Assembly: GCF_005222205.1 (NCBI RefSeq)
Contig: NZ_CP032345.1
Span: forward strand, 2,543,501 to 2,607,500
Direction of reading: 5' to 3'
Source: Azospirillum brasilense
Lineage (GTDB): Bacteria > Pseudomonadota > Alphaproteobacteria > Azospirillales > Azospirillaceae
DNA: 64,000 bases
Shown here piece after piece: positions 35,548 to 44,440 of this stretch. The position numbers were made by a program, and so were the translations under genes. A model generated the notes under the pieces. The model saw only the letters and a list, made by a program, of their open reading frames with translations. It searched no databases and was not told where the DNA came from. Position 1 is the stretch's first letter. Every line of letters starts with the position of its first letter.

Positions 35548-36372
35548 CTATGCCTTCCTGATGCCGAAGCAATGCTCCGGACCGGGGAAGCTGCGGGCCT
35601 TCACCTCGGCGGCGTAGGTCGCGGCGGCCTCGCCGATGGCGGTGCCGAGCTGGGCGTAGCGCTTGACGAACTTGGGCTGGAACTCGCCGAACAGGCCGAA
35701 CATGTCGTCCGACACCAGGACCTGCCCGTCGCAGGCGGGGGAGGCGCCGATGCCGATGGTCGGGATGGTCACATCCTCGGTGATCTGGCGGGCCAGCGAC
35801 TCCATCGTGCCTTCAATGACCAGCGAGAAGGCGCCGGCCTCGGCGATGGCGCGGGCGTCGGCGCGGATGCGCTCCGCCGCTTCCGGATCGCGGCCCACCG
35901 CCTTGTAGCCGCCGAGCGCGTTGACCGACTGCGGCAGCAGCCCGACATGGCCCATCACCGGCACGCCGCGGGTGGTCAGGTAGGCCACCGTCTCGGCCAT
36001 CTCCAGCCCGCCTTCCACCTTCACCGCCTGGGCACCGCTCTCCGCCATGACGCGGGCGGCGTTGCGGAAGGCCACCTGGGGGCTCTCCTGGTAGCTGCCG
36101 AAGGGCAGGTCCACCACCACGCAGGCGTGGCGCGAGCCGCGCACCACGGCGGCGCCGTGGGCGATCATCATGTCGAGCGTGACGGGAAGGGTGCTGTCGA
36201 AGCCGTAAATCACCATGCCCAGCGAGTCGCCGACCAGCAGCAGGTCGACATGCGGGTCCAGCAGCCGGGCGACCGGAGTCGTGTAGGCGGTCAGGCAGAC
36301 GATCGGCTCCCCGCCCTTGCGCGCGCGCAGCGCCGGCACGGAAACGCGCGGAGTGTCTTTGGATGCGCTCAT
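35548..36372 (-). CDS. panB: 3-methyl-2-oxobutanoate hydroxymethyltransferase PanB
   Basis: 274 residues; first committed step of pantothenate synthesis, forming ketopantoate from alpha-ketoisovalerate and methylene-tetrahydrofolate. Motifs: [36 protein letters not shown] and AVKVEGG, with the Mg-binding Asp and catalytic Glu in the family places. No panC is adjacent. Alone on the minus strand, ended by the bidirectional terminator. Its substrate is made by the Ilv enzymes further along the window. Confidence 0.96.
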   Translation of the reverse strand: MSASKDTPRVSVPALRARKGGEPIVCLTAYTTPVARLLDPHVDLLLVGDSLGMVIYGFDSTLPVTLDMMIAHGAAVVRGSRHACVVVDLPFGSYQESPQVAFRNAARVMAESGAQAVKVEGGLEMAETVAYLTTRGVPVMGHVGLLPQSVNALGGYKAVGRDPEAAERIRADARAIAEAGAFSLVIEGTMESLARQITEDVTIPTIGIGASPACDGQVLVSDDMFGLFGEFQPKFVKRYAQLGTAIGEAAATYAAEVKARSFPGPEHCFGIRKA

Positions 36373-36566
36373 TGGCGACCCTCCCCATTCTTTTCTTGGC
36401 AGGCTTTATTCGGTGCGGCGAAGCGGACCGCAGATGCACCAAAACCGCCCACGCGCAGACGCGGGGCGGCAGGTGCAAGACACAAGAGGGGCAAGCGCGC
36501 GAACGCGCATGGATGCCCGGCGCGCCGAAGCGCGCCTGTCAATCCGGCGCGAAACGCGCCTGAGGA

Positions 36567-36770
36567 TTAATAGCCCTCGCGCTCCATACGCTTGCGGAGC
36601 AGCTTGCGGGTGCGACGCACCGCCTCAGCCTTCTCACGCGCGCGCTTCTCCGAGGGCTTCTCGTAGTTCCGGCGCAGCTTCATTTCCCGGAAAATGCCCT
36701 CGCGCTGCATCTTCTTCTTCAGCGCGCGGAGGGCCTGATCGACGTTGTTGTCTCGGACCAGAACTTGCAC
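36567..36770 (-). CDS. rpsU: 30S ribosomal protein S21
   Basis: 67 residues from a GTG start: [17 protein letters not shown], then the strongly basic helices ending [15 protein letters not shown]. The GTG at 36770 is chosen because AAGGTGA lies 8 bases before it and alphaproteobacterial S21 begins here. The frame is open far upstream but without family similarity. Single gene. The 190 bp on its 3' side hold GC-rich hairpins (GGCGCGCTTCGGCGCGCC) without a T run. Confidence 0.94.
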   Translation of the reverse strand: MQVLVRDNNVDQALRALKKKMQREGIFREMKLRRNYEKPSEKRAREKAEAVRRTRKLLRKRMEREGY

Positions 36771-36986
36771 GTTAACCGTCACCTTTATCAAGTGAGCCGA
36801 GTTGCCATGAAGCAACAAACAGGCATGCGACAGGCATGCGCTTTCGGGCGCACCCCTTGTGTGGACCTTTATGTAGCACGGACGGGGCCGCCTGTGAAGC
36901 GGAGTCTTCCAACCCTGCGTGTTCCGCTGCGACAATGCGTGGGCAAAACGGTTGCCCGGCGGCCCGTGGCGCCCAGATAATAGGGC

Positions 36987-37529
36987 ATGGCCCTGTTGAA
37001 GATCGCCCGCATGGGACACCCGGTGCTGCGCAAGGTCGCGGACCCGGTGCCCGACCCGACGGCCCCGGAGATCCGGCGGCTGGCGTCCGACATGATCGAC
37101 ACCATGCTGGACGCGCCCGGAGTCGGGCTGGCGGCCCCGCAGGTGCACGAATCGCTGCGCATGATCGTGTTCCGCGTTCCCGCCATGCGCTCCGGCGGCG
37201 AATCGGTGGAACCGACGGTGCTCATCAACCCGGTGATCGAGCCGCTGGACGGCGGACTGGAACACGGGATGGAGGGCTGCCTGTCGATTCCCGAACTGCG
37301 CGGCGTCGTTCCGCGATTCGCCCGCATCCGCTACCGCGGCGTCGGGCTGGACGGCGAGCCCATCGAGCGCGAAGCGTCGGGTTTCCACGCCCGGGTCATC
37401 CAGCACGAGTGCGATCATCTGGATGGCGTGCTTTACATCGACCGGATGACCGATCTGCGCTATCTGGCCTTCACCGACGAGGCGCATCACATCACCGAGG
37501 CGCTGGAACAGCAGGAGGGGAGAGACTGA
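36987..37529 (+). CDS. def: Peptide deformylase
   Basis: 180 residues. The three family motifs are intact: [17 protein letters not shown] (metal Cys) and HECDHLDG (two metal His and catalytic Glu). Removes the formyl group from nascent proteins. Start ATG 36987. A COQ9 gene begins one base after its stop, so the two form an operon. There is no fmt partner at this site. Confidence 0.95.
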   Translation: MALLKIARMGHPVLRKVADPVPDPTAPEIRRLASDMIDTMLDAPGVGLAAPQVHESLRMIVFRVPAMRSGGESVEPTVLINPVIEPLDGGLEHGMEGCLSIPELRGVVPRFARIRYRGVGLDGEPIEREASGFHARVIQHECDHLDGVLYIDRMTDLRYLAFTDEAHHITEALEQQEGRD

Positions 37530-37530
37530 C

Positions 37531-38238
37531 ATGGACGCTGCGCTGGACATGGACGCGGTGCGGGACGACATCCTGCTCTCCACGCTTCCCAACATCGTGT
37601 TCGACGGCTGGAGCCTCCAGGCGCTGCGCGACGGCGCCCAGATGGCCGGCTACGACACGGCGACCATGCACCGTGCCTTCCCCGGCGGCGTGCCGGAGCT
37701 GGTCGAGCATTTCGGCGCCTGGACCGACCGCCGCATGCTGGCCGAGCTGGACAAGCACCCGCTCGACGGGATGAGGGTGGGCGAAAAGATCGCGCTCGCC
37801 ATCCGCACCCATTTCGAGGTGCTGGAGCCGCACATGGAGGCCAAGCGCCGCCTGCTCGCCTACCTCGCCATGCCGCAGAATCTCGGCATGGGGCTGACCA
37901 TGCTCTACCGCACGGTGGACGCCATGTGGTTCGCGGCGGGCGACACCGCCACCGACTTCAACCACTACACCAAGCGCGCCACGCTGGCCGCGGTGCTCAG
38001 CTCCGCCACCTTCTACTGGCTGGACGACCGGTCGGAAGGCCATGCCGAGACCTGGGCCTTCGTGGACCGCCGGCTGGGCGACGTGATGAGCATGGGCAAG
38101 GCAATGTCCGCCATGGGCCGCGCCGGGCGCCTGCTCAGCCATCTGCCGAGTCCCGCGCGCTTCGCCCGTCAGGTCCGCCAGCGCGCCGGCGCCGCTCCGG
38201 TGGACACCGCCTCCGCCCACATGGCGGAAAACATCTGA
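37531..38238 (+). CDS. COQ9-family protein (ubiquinone biosynthesis)
   Basis: 235 residues. The fold is TetR-like, with [19 protein letters not shown] at the N-terminus and the lipid-binding COQ9 region ([43 protein letters not shown]). COQ9 presents quinone precursors to COQ7-type hydroxylases. Only one base separates it from def, and AGGAGG lies within the def 3' end, so translation is coupled. No DNA-binding role is expected. Confidence 0.92.
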   Translation: MDAALDMDAVRDDILLSTLPNIVFDGWSLQALRDGAQMAGYDTATMHRAFPGGVPELVEHFGAWTDRRMLAELDKHPLDGMRVGEKIALAIRTHFEVLEPHMEAKRRLLAYLAMPQNLGMGLTMLYRTVDAMWFAAGDTATDFNHYTKRATLAAVLSSATFYWLDDRSEGHAETWAFVDRRLGDVMSMGKAMSAMGRAGRLLSHLPSPARFARQVRQRAGAAPVDTASAHMAENI

Positions 38239-38242
38239 CGGT

Positions 38243-38620
38243 TCAGGCCCCGGCCTTCTTGGGGGAAGCCTTTCTTCGGGCGGGCTTCTTGACGGCGGCG
38301 GTGCGGATCGCCGCCGCCAGGGCCGGGCGGGCCCAGAACAGAAGCTCGTCCGGATCGTCCAGCGCCGAGTCGGGCGGCGGAAAGTAGGGCAGGACCGTTG
38401 GCCTGTCGTCGAAGGGCTTGAAAGGGCGCAGGCCCAGCGCCTCGTAATCCGGCCGGTTGCCGTCGTCGGTCTTGAAATACAGGACGTTGCGGGCGACCAG
38501 CGCGAAGACGACGCCGTCGCAATAGACCGCGTAGCCGCCGAACATGCGGCGGGCGGTGATGGCCCCCAACGGTGTCAGCGACTCGCACAGGAAGCGGACG
38601 AGTTCGCTGACCGTGGCCAT
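38243..38620 (-). CDS. TfoX N-terminal-domain protein
   Basis: 125 residues. TARRMFGGYAVYCDGVVFALV and YFKTDDGNRPDYEALGL match the TfoX/Sxy N-terminal domain. The C-terminus is a short basic tail (KKPARRKASPKKAGA). Gammaproteobacterial TfoX controls competence; stand-alone N-terminal versions in alphaproteobacteria have no known job. Lies 10 bp after sspB on the same strand and probably shares its transcript. Convergent with the COQ9 gene (4 bp apart). Confidence 0.88.
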   Translation of the reverse strand: MATVSELVRFLCESLTPLGAITARRMFGGYAVYCDGVVFALVARNVLYFKTDDGNRPDYEALGLRPFKPFDDRPTVLPYFPPPDSALDDPDELLFWARPALAAAIRTAAVKKPARRKASPKKAGA

Positions 38621-38630
38621 GGCGGAAAGG

Positions 38631-39191
38631 TTATTTTTTGCGGAACGCGTCGAGCGTCACGACCTCGCCGCGCTTCGGCTCCTCGCCGGAACGGTCGGAG
38701 TCGGGCTTGCCGACGTCGGCTTTGGCCGAATCGGACTTGGCGAGCTTCGCGATCGACGGCTTCGCTCCGTCCATCGCCTTCTTCTCCGGCGCTTCGCGCG
38801 CGGGGATCGTGGCGATCTCCGCCGACTCGGCGGGTTCCACGGGCTGGAACTGGAGGGCGAAATTCTCCGACGGATCGGCGAAGGTGGTGATGGCGGCGTA
38901 GGGAATGACCAGCCGCTCATGCACGTTGTTGAAGCTCAGCGTCACCTCGAAATGATCGTCCAGCGCCTCCAGCCCGTAGAACTGGTACTGGATGACGATG
39001 GTCATCTCGTTGGGATACTGGGACGACAGATATTCGGGGATGTCGACGCCCGGGTAGCCCGTCCGGAAGGTCAGGTAGAAGTGATGATCGCCGGGGAGCC
39101 CGCGGTCCGTCACCTGGCGGAGCGCGTCACGGACGACACCGCGCAGGGCGGCCTCGACCATGCGGTCATAACGCAACTGCTCTCTCGGCAT
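38631..39191 (-). CDS. sspB: SspB, ClpXP adaptor for ssrA-tagged proteins
   Basis: 186 residues. The substrate-binding domain (about 1-120: YDRMVEAALRGVVRDAL, HHFYLTFRTGYPGVDIPEYL, YPNEMTIVIQYQFYGLE) is the alphaproteobacterial SspB type. A long disordered Ala/Lys/Asp linker follows, ending in GEVVTLDAFRKK, the motif that docks on the ClpX zinc domain. It tethers tmRNA-tagged proteins to ClpXP. The gene lies about 75 bp downstream of the tmRNA gene itself, on the same strand. Confidence 0.94.
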   Translation of the reverse strand: MPREQLRYDRMVEAALRGVVRDALRQVTDRGLPGDHHFYLTFRTGYPGVDIPEYLSSQYPNEMTIVIQYQFYGLEALDDHFEVTLSFNNVHERLVIPYAAITTFADPSENFALQFQPVEPAESAEIATIPAREAPEKKAMDGAKPSIAKLAKSDSAKADVGKPDSDRSGEEPKRGEVVTLDAFRKK

Positions 39192-39264
39192 TCTTGGGCG
39201 GGTCCTTAACGCCAGACGGGTAAGTGTGGGCCTTCTGTTGCTAGGCGGCCCACGGCCCCACCCT

Positions 39265-39566
39265 CAGGTGCTACCCATCGGGGATTGATTTCGGTCAGTT
39301 ACCGCTGTTAGGCGGCAACGGCGACCGGAGCAACGTTGTCGTTGGCAACTATTGCAATGGCCCGATAACGGCGGAACCATGCCGGGCGAAGACCATGCCT
39401 TTACCACGCGTGTCGATCCTATTTCGCCCCCAACGAACCCGCTCCCTACGGCAACGCCCGAGAGACCGGTGGTTTGTTTGGTGGAGGCGCCGGGTACCGC
39501 CCCCGGGTCCACAACGCTTATTCCGCAAGGCGTTTATCGCCATAGTCGGCTGCTGCCGACGGACCC
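39265..39566 (-). ncRNA. ssrA: Permuted two-piece transfer-messenger RNA
   Basis: Read on the minus strand. The acceptor piece (about 39566-39479) ends CGCCTCCACCA. The intervening segment to be removed is 39478-39432. The coding piece starts at 39431 with GGGGGCG. These two ends form a full 7-bp acceptor stem with a G3-U70 wobble, the alanyl-tRNA synthetase identity pair. AGGATCGACACGCG resembles the conserved tmRNA 5' region. UAGUU precedes the resume codon GCC at 39346. Outer ends are estimated; TATATT at 39567-39572 may be the -10 box. This permuted arrangement is known for alphaproteobacteria. Confidence 0.95.
39308..39346 (-). other. tmRNA tag reading frame
   Basis: Resume codon GCC to TAA, encoding ANDNVAPVAVAA, so the full tag with the charged alanine is AANDNVAPVAVAA. 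The AANDN start is the SspB-contact part and the VAA end is a ClpX degron form shared with Caulobacter. The middle (VAP) is different. Confidence 0.95.
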
Positions 39567-39695
39567 AATATAGGCCCTTCATCCGGATATGGAAAGGGGG
39601 TGCGGCGGATTCTGACCGGAGCCCGCCGCGAAAGAGATGACGGGTCCGATTCAGGGACGTAGAGTGCCGCCCGAATTTCAGTCCCCGGAGTACCC

Positions 39696-40634
39696 ATGCC
39701 GATCACGCCCGAGCAGCGCGCCGAGATCGACCGCCTGCGCGCCGTCACCGCCACCACCCGCCGCGCCACCGTTCCGGCCCTGGAGGAGATCCTCTATGAG
39801 CCGCTCGAGGTCCTGGACCACGGCTTCGTGCGCGTCGTCGACTACATGGGCGACGATTCGGCCGTCGTCCAGGCGGCGCGCGTGTCCTACGGCAAGGGCA
39901 CCAAGAAGGTCACCGAGGACGCTGGGCTCATCAAGTATCTGATGCGCCACCGCCACTCGACCCCGTTCGAGATGTGCGAGATCAAGTTCCACGTCAAGCT
40001 GCCGATCTTCGTGGCCCGCCAGTGGATTCGCCACCGCACGGCGAACGTCAACGAATACTCCGCGCGCTACTCCATCCTCGACCGCGAGTTCTACATCCCG
40101 ACGCCCGAGAACCTGGGCGCCCAGGCCGTTGTCAACCGGCAGGGCCGCGGCGACGTCCTTCAGGGCGACGAAGCGGCGGCGGTGATGAAGCTGCTGCGCG
40201 ACGATTCGGAGACGGTCTACGCCCATTACGAGGAGATGCTGAACCAGCGCGAGGACGGCACCACCATCGAGGAGGGCCGCCAGGGCTTGGCGCGCGAGCT
40301 GGCGCGCATGAACCTGACGCTGAACTACTACACCCAGTGGTACTGGAAGGTTGATCTCCACAACCTTCTGCATTTCCTCAGCCTGCGCGCCGACCCGCAC
40401 GCCCAGTACGAGATCCGCGTCTACGCGGAGGCCATGCTGGACGTGGTCAAGCGCTGGGTCCCCGCCGTGTTCGACGCCTTCAGCGAGTACCGGCTGGGCG
40501 GCACCCACATGTCGAGGACCGGGCTGGAGGTCGTGAAGCGCCTGCTGTCCGGCGAGGCCGTGACGCAGGAGGCCAGCGGCCTGTCCAAGCGCGAGTGGCG
40601 GGAGCTGATGGACCAGCTCGGCCGCGCCGAGTAA
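39696..40634 (+). CDS. thyX: Flavin-dependent thymidylate synthase ThyX
   Basis: 312 residues. The ThyX motif appears as [13 protein letters not shown] at about 112-124, with the preceding [24 protein letters not shown]. Makes dTMP from dUMP with methylene-tetrahydrofolate, NADPH and FAD. Start ATG 39696; the region upstream is the tmRNA promoter side, divergent. Length is near the larger end of the family because of an N-terminal extension of about 30 residues, typical for alphaproteobacteria. No folA adjacent. Confidence 0.96.
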   Translation: MPITPEQRAEIDRLRAVTATTRRATVPALEEILYEPLEVLDHGFVRVVDYMGDDSAVVQAARVSYGKGTKKVTEDAGLIKYLMRHRHSTPFEMCEIKFHVKLPIFVARQWIRHRTANVNEYSARYSILDREFYIPTPENLGAQAVVNRQGRGDVLQGDEAAAVMKLLRDDSETVYAHYEEMLNQREDGTTIEEGRQGLARELARMNLTLNYYTQWYWKVDLHNLLHFLSLRADPHAQYEIRVYAEAMLDVVKRWVPAVFDAFSEYRLGGTHMSRTGLEVVKRLLSGEAVTQEASGLSKREWRELMDQLGRAE

Positions 40635-40666
40635 CGCCCGCTCCAACGCTGCAAGGACCAACCGCC

Positions 40667-42577
40667 ATGACGCCGCCCCCGATGACGCCACACGAGGCCG
40701 ATGGACTTCACCGCCAGGGCCTCGTCGCGGCGCAGGCCGGGCGGTTCGACGAGGCCCTGGACCGGATCGGGCAGGCCATCGCCGCCTATCCCTCGGTCCC
40801 CATCTGGTGGGCCAACTACGGGCTGGTGATGGAAAGCCTGGGCGACGTCGCCGGGGCGGCCAACGCCTATGCCGGGGCGCTGAACCTCGACCCGTCGCTG
40901 GAGATGGCGATGGACGGGCTGCTCACCATGGCGGAGGCGGTGCGCCGGGCCGGCGATTCCGCCCGCGCGGAGGCCTTCTTCCGCCGCGCCATCGCCCTGA
41001 ACCCGAAGACGCTGGCCGCCGTCGCCAATCTGGGCGTGCTGCTGCGCGCCCAGGCGCGGCGGACGGAGGCGGTGACGCTCTATGAGAGGGCCGGGCGGCT
41101 CGACCCGGCCAACTGGGCGCACCCCTACAATCTCGGCAACGCGCTGGCCGAGATGAACCGGCTGGGCGAGGCCGACGACGCCTATGAAGCGGCCCTGGCC
41201 CTGGCGCCGGGCCGGGCGGAGGTGCGGGCGAACCGCGCCACCCGCGTGCTCGCCATGCAGGGGCGGGCGGAGGAGGCCCTGGCGGAGATCGACGCCGTGG
41301 TGGCGCAGCACGGCAATGTCGATTCGCTGCACGCCTCGCGCCTCTACCTGATGCAGTACGCGCCGGGGCTGACCATGCCGGCGGTCGCCCAGGCTCACGC
41401 GGACTGGGGCGCCCGCTACCCCGACCGTCCGGCGCCCGCCGTGGCCGCTCCGGCGCCGAAGATGCGCATCGGCTATGTCTCGCCGGACTTCCGCGCGCAT
41501 CCCGTGGGATTCTTCCTGGAGCCGGTGCTGGCGAACCACGACCGCTCGGCCTTCGAAGTCGTCTGCTACGCCAACACCGCCAACCCGGACTGGAAGACCG
41601 AGCGGCTGATGGCCCACGCCGACCACTGGGTCTGGACCACCGGCCTGGACGACGACGCGCTGGCCCAGCGCATCCAGGCGGACCGCATCCACATTCTGGT
41701 CGATCTGGCGGGCCACACCTTCGGCAACCGCCTGCCGGTCTTCGCGCGGCGCGCGGCGCCGGTGCAGGCGACCTGGGCGGGCTATGTCGGCACCACCGGC
41801 CTGCCGGCCATGGACTACCTGATTTCCGACTCGCGGCAGAGCCCGCCGGGATCGGACGGCTGGTGCATCGAGGGCGTCGTGCGCATGCCCGACGCCTACG
41901 TCCCCTGGGCGCCGCCCGAGGACGCGCCGGCCGTGGCTCCGCTGCCGCTGGCGACGCGCGGTCACGCCACCTTCGGGTCCTTCAACGCTCTGCCCAAGCT
42001 GAACGCCGAGGTCGCGGCGCTGTGGACGCGCGTGCTGGGCGCCGTCCCCGGCTCCCGCCTGCTGCTGCGGACGCCGGGTCTGGACGACGCCGGCACCGCC
42101 GCGCTGACGCTGGCGCTGTTTGAACGGGCCGGGCTCGACCCGGCGCGGGTCGATCTGCGGGGCGGGGCGCCGCACCGGGAGTTCCTGGCCGGCTACGGGG
42201 AGGTCGATGTGGCGTTGGACCCCTTCCCCTATTCCGGCGGGCTGACGACTCTGGAGGCGGTGTGGATGGGTGTGCCGGTGGTGACGCTGGGCGGCGACCG
42301 CTTCTGCGCTCGCCATTCGGTGACGCACCTCGCCTCGGCGGGCCTGTCCGATTTGGTGGCCGACGGGCCGGACGGCTACGTCGCCAAGGCGGCGGCGCTG
42401 GTCGCCGATCCGGCGGGGCTGGCGGCTCTGCGCAGCGGGCTGCGGGATCGGCTGGCGGCGTCCCCGGCGCTGGACGGCGTGCGCTTCACCCGCGCGCTGG
42501 AGGCCGCCTTCGGCGTGATGTGGCAGCGCTTCCAGGCCGGGCAGGGGCGGGCGAGCTTCGCCCTCAGTTTCGATTGA
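40667..42577 (+). CDS. TPR/SPINDLY-type O-linked glycosyltransferase (GT41-like)
   Basis: 636 residues. TPR repeats occupy about 1-245. The GT41 C-terminal domain begins at KMRIGYVSPDFRAHPVGFF (about 265) and includes ILVDLAGHTFGNRLPVFARRAAPVQATWAGYVGTTG, FGSFNALPKLN and LDPFPYSGGLTTLEAVWMGVPVVTLGG. Bacterial members transfer sugar to proteins or to unknown acceptors. Start ATG 40667 follows AAGGA. Follows thyX by 32 bp. It is a different family from the TPR glycosyltransferase at 18905. Confidence 0.88.
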   Translation: MTPPPMTPHEADGLHRQGLVAAQAGRFDEALDRIGQAIAAYPSVPIWWANYGLVMESLGDVAGAANAYAGALNLDPSLEMAMDGLLTMAEAVRRAGDSARAEAFFRRAIALNPKTLAAVANLGVLLRAQARRTEAVTLYERAGRLDPANWAHPYNLGNALAEMNRLGEADDAYEAALALAPGRAEVRANRATRVLAMQGRAEEALAEIDAVVAQHGNVDSLHASRLYLMQYAPGLTMPAVAQAHADWGARYPDRPAPAVAAPAPKMRIGYVSPDFRAHPVGFFLEPVLANHDRSAFEVVCYANTANPDWKTERLMAHADHWVWTTGLDDDALAQRIQADRIHILVDLAGHTFGNRLPVFARRAAPVQATWAGYVGTTGLPAMDYLISDSRQSPPGSDGWCIEGVVRMPDAYVPWAPPEDAPAVAPLPLATRGHATFGSFNALPKLNAEVAALWTRVLGAVPGSRLLLRTPGLDDAGTAALTLALFERAGLDPARVDLRGGAPHREFLAGYGEVDVALDPFPYSGGLTTLEAVWMGVPVVTLGGDRFCARHSVTHLASAGLSDLVADGPDGYVAKAAALVADPAGLAALRSGLRDRLAASPALDGVRFTRALEAAFGVMWQRFQAGQGRASFALSFD

Positions 42578-42595
42578 GCCAGCTTCGATTGAGGC

Positions 42596-42997
42596 TCAGG
42601 CGCGCTCGGACCCCGGCGCGCCGGTGCTCCACAGCAGCCCCAGCACCACGCCCTTGCAGCGCGGCAGCAGCAGGCCGGTCAGCAGCAGCGTCAGCAACGG
42701 CCAGATGGTGAGATGCACCCAGGTCGCCGGCTCGTAGCTCTGCTCGACCGACAGGACGGCCGGGATGATGATGTGGCCGACGATCAGGATGGTCATCCAG
42801 GGCGGGGCGTCGTCGGCGCGCAGATGGCCGAACGCCTCGCCGCAATGGGCGCAATGGTCGACCGGCTTCAGGTAGTTCCGCAGCAGGCGCCCGCGTCCGC
42901 AGGCCGGGCATTGCCCCATCAGCCCGCGCAGCGCCGCCGTCGTCTTCGACCGCGTCCCGTCTTCCGCTTCGACCGCCGCCCTGTCTTCCGCCGTCAT
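42596..42997 (-). CDS. DUF983-family membrane protein
   Basis: 133 residues. Two CxxC knuckles (GQCPACGRGRLL and DHCAHCGEAF) precede two hydrophobic segments (MTILIVGHIIIPAVLSV and WPLLTLLLTGLLL), the DUF983 layout. The zinc-ribbon-like part is cytosolic by prediction. Function not known; in alphaproteobacteria members often sit near cytochrome oxidase or RNase genes, which is not the case here. Confidence 0.88.
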   Translation of the reverse strand: MTAEDRAAVEAEDGTRSKTTAALRGLMGQCPACGRGRLLRNYLKPVDHCAHCGEAFGHLRADDAPPWMTILIVGHIIIPAVLSVEQSYEPATWVHLTIWPLLTLLLTGLLLPRCKGVVLGLLWSTGAPGSERA

Positions 42998-43057
42998 GAC
43001 CGTACCCCCGCGTTCCGCTCCCCGAAGGGCCTCATATGGGGAGGGAGCGACCGATCG

Positions 43058-43249
43058 TCACGCCGTTCCGTCGCCCGCACCCCGGGGTTGCGCCGCGCGC
43101 AGGGCCTCCACGCGGCGGGCGATGTTCTCCAGCCGCATCTGAAGCTCATGGGCGCACAGGGCGTGGGCGGCGGCGCGGGCCTCCGCCTCGATGTCGGCGA
43201 TGGCGGATTCGAGAGCTTGGAGTCGGGCGTCGCGTGGGTCTTCGCTCAT
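43058..43249 (-). CDS. Small coiled-coil protein, unknown
   Basis: 63 residues, almost entirely helical and charged (LQALESAIADIEAEARAAAH, then LQMRLENIARRVEALRAAQ). No known domain. A good AGGA ribosome site sits 6 bases before the ATG. Transcribed away from the ABC transporter operon and 60 bp upstream of the DUF983 gene on the same strand, so the two could be one unit. Confidence 0.6.
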   Translation of the reverse strand: MSEDPRDARLQALESAIADIEAEARAAAHALCAHELQMRLENIARRVEALRAAQPRGAGDGTA

Positions 43250-43329
43250 CGGATTCCTGCTCCGGCAGTTGACGGACCGGCCCCTGGGCGTCTACGGGAT
43301 GCACAAACCCCCTCCGGGAGCCTGGAGCC

Positions 43330-44298
43330 ATGACGATCACCCGCCTGTTTCTCGCCGCCGCCACGGCCGCCGTCGCGCTGACCAGCGCCGCCGCCTTCGC
43401 CCAGACCAAGACCGTCGCCATCACCGCCATCGTCGAGCATCCGGCGCTGGACGCCACGCGCGATGGCGTGGTCGAGGCGCTGAAGGCCGCGGGCTACACG
43501 CCGGGTGACACCCTGAAGGTCGAGTATCAGAGCGCCCAGGGCAACCCCGCGACCGCCGCGCAGATCGCGCGCCAGTTCGCCGGCGCCCGTCCGGACGTGA
43601 TCGTTCCGATCTCCACCCCCTCCGCCCAGGCGGTCGTCGCCTCGACCCGCGACATTCCGGTGGTCTTCACCGCGGTGACCGACCCGGTCGGCGCGCAGCT
43701 CGTCCGCAGTCTGGACAAGCCCGGCGCCAACGTCACCGGCGTGTCGGACATGGCTCCGGTGGCCGAGCATGTCGCGCTGATCCGCGAGATCGTGCCGTCG
43801 GTCAAGCGTCTGGGCGTTCTCTACAACGCCGGCGAGCCGAACTCCGTCTCGCTGGTCAAGGCGCTGAAGGACGAGGCGCAGAAGGCCGGGCTGACCGTGG
43901 TCGAGGCGACCGCCACCAAGTCCGCCGACGCCCAGCCCGCCGCCCGCAGCCTCGTCGGCAAGGCCGACGCGATCTACGTGCCGCTGGACAACACGGTCGT
44001 CTCGGCGCTGGAGAGCGTCGTCGCGGTGGGCCAGCAGGCCAAGCTGCCGGTTTTCTCCGCCGACACCGACAGCGTGGCGCGCGGCACTGTGGCCTCCATC
44101 GGCTTCGACTACCGGCAGGTCGGCCGCCAGACCGGCGAGGCCGTGGTCCGCATCCTGAAGGGCGAGAAGCCGGGCGACGTTCCGGTGACCTTCGCCAAGG
44201 GCACCGACCTGTTCGTGAATCCGAAATCCGCGGCGGCGATGGGCGTGACCATTCCCGAGGCGGTGACCCAGCGCGCGACCAAGGTGGTCGGGCAGTAA
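43330..44298 (+). CDS. ABC transporter substrate-binding protein (TrpX-like)
   Basis: 322 residues with a signal peptide (about 1-25, ending AAAFAQT). The mature part has the two-lobed fold of the ABC_sub_bind family, as in TrpX of streptococcal TrpXYZ: VAITAIVEHPALDATRDGVVEAL, VPISTPSAQAVV, VFTAVTDPVGAQLV and FSADTDSVARGTVASIGFDY. No lipobox. Followed by a permease and an ATPase gene. Relatives bind tryptophan or tyrosine; the ligand here is not shown. Confidence 0.88.
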   Translation: MTITRLFLAAATAAVALTSAAAFAQTKTVAITAIVEHPALDATRDGVVEALKAAGYTPGDTLKVEYQSAQGNPATAAQIARQFAGARPDVIVPISTPSAQAVVASTRDIPVVFTAVTDPVGAQLVRSLDKPGANVTGVSDMAPVAEHVALIREIVPSVKRLGVLYNAGEPNSVSLVKALKDEAQKAGLTVVEATATKSADAQPAARSLVGKADAIYVPLDNTVVSALESVVAVGQQAKLPVFSADTDSVARGTVASIGFDYRQVGRQTGEAVVRILKGEKPGDVPVTFAKGTDLFVNPKSAAAMGVTIPEAVTQRATKVVGQ

Positions 44299-44330
44299 GT
44301 TGTTTCGTTGAGGGGAAGTGGTTGAGACGG

Positions 44331-44412
44331 GCCCCCCTCCCAACCTCCCCCCGCTTCGCAGGGGGAGGAGAAAGCCCTCCCCTGCGGAGCGGGGGAGGGT
44401 TTGGGTGGGGGC
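44331..44412. repeat. C/G-rich palindromic intergenic element, copy 3
   Basis: Two hairpin arms: CCTCCCCCCGCTTCGCAGG and its partner, then CCCTCCCCTGCGGAGCGGGG with its partner. The outer inverted ends are GCCCCCC and GGGGGC. Nearly identical to copy 5. Lies within the operon, between the binding-protein gene and the permease gene. Confidence 0.85.
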
Positions 44413-44440
44413 TCGACGCGACACTTCCCAAGGACCGATC

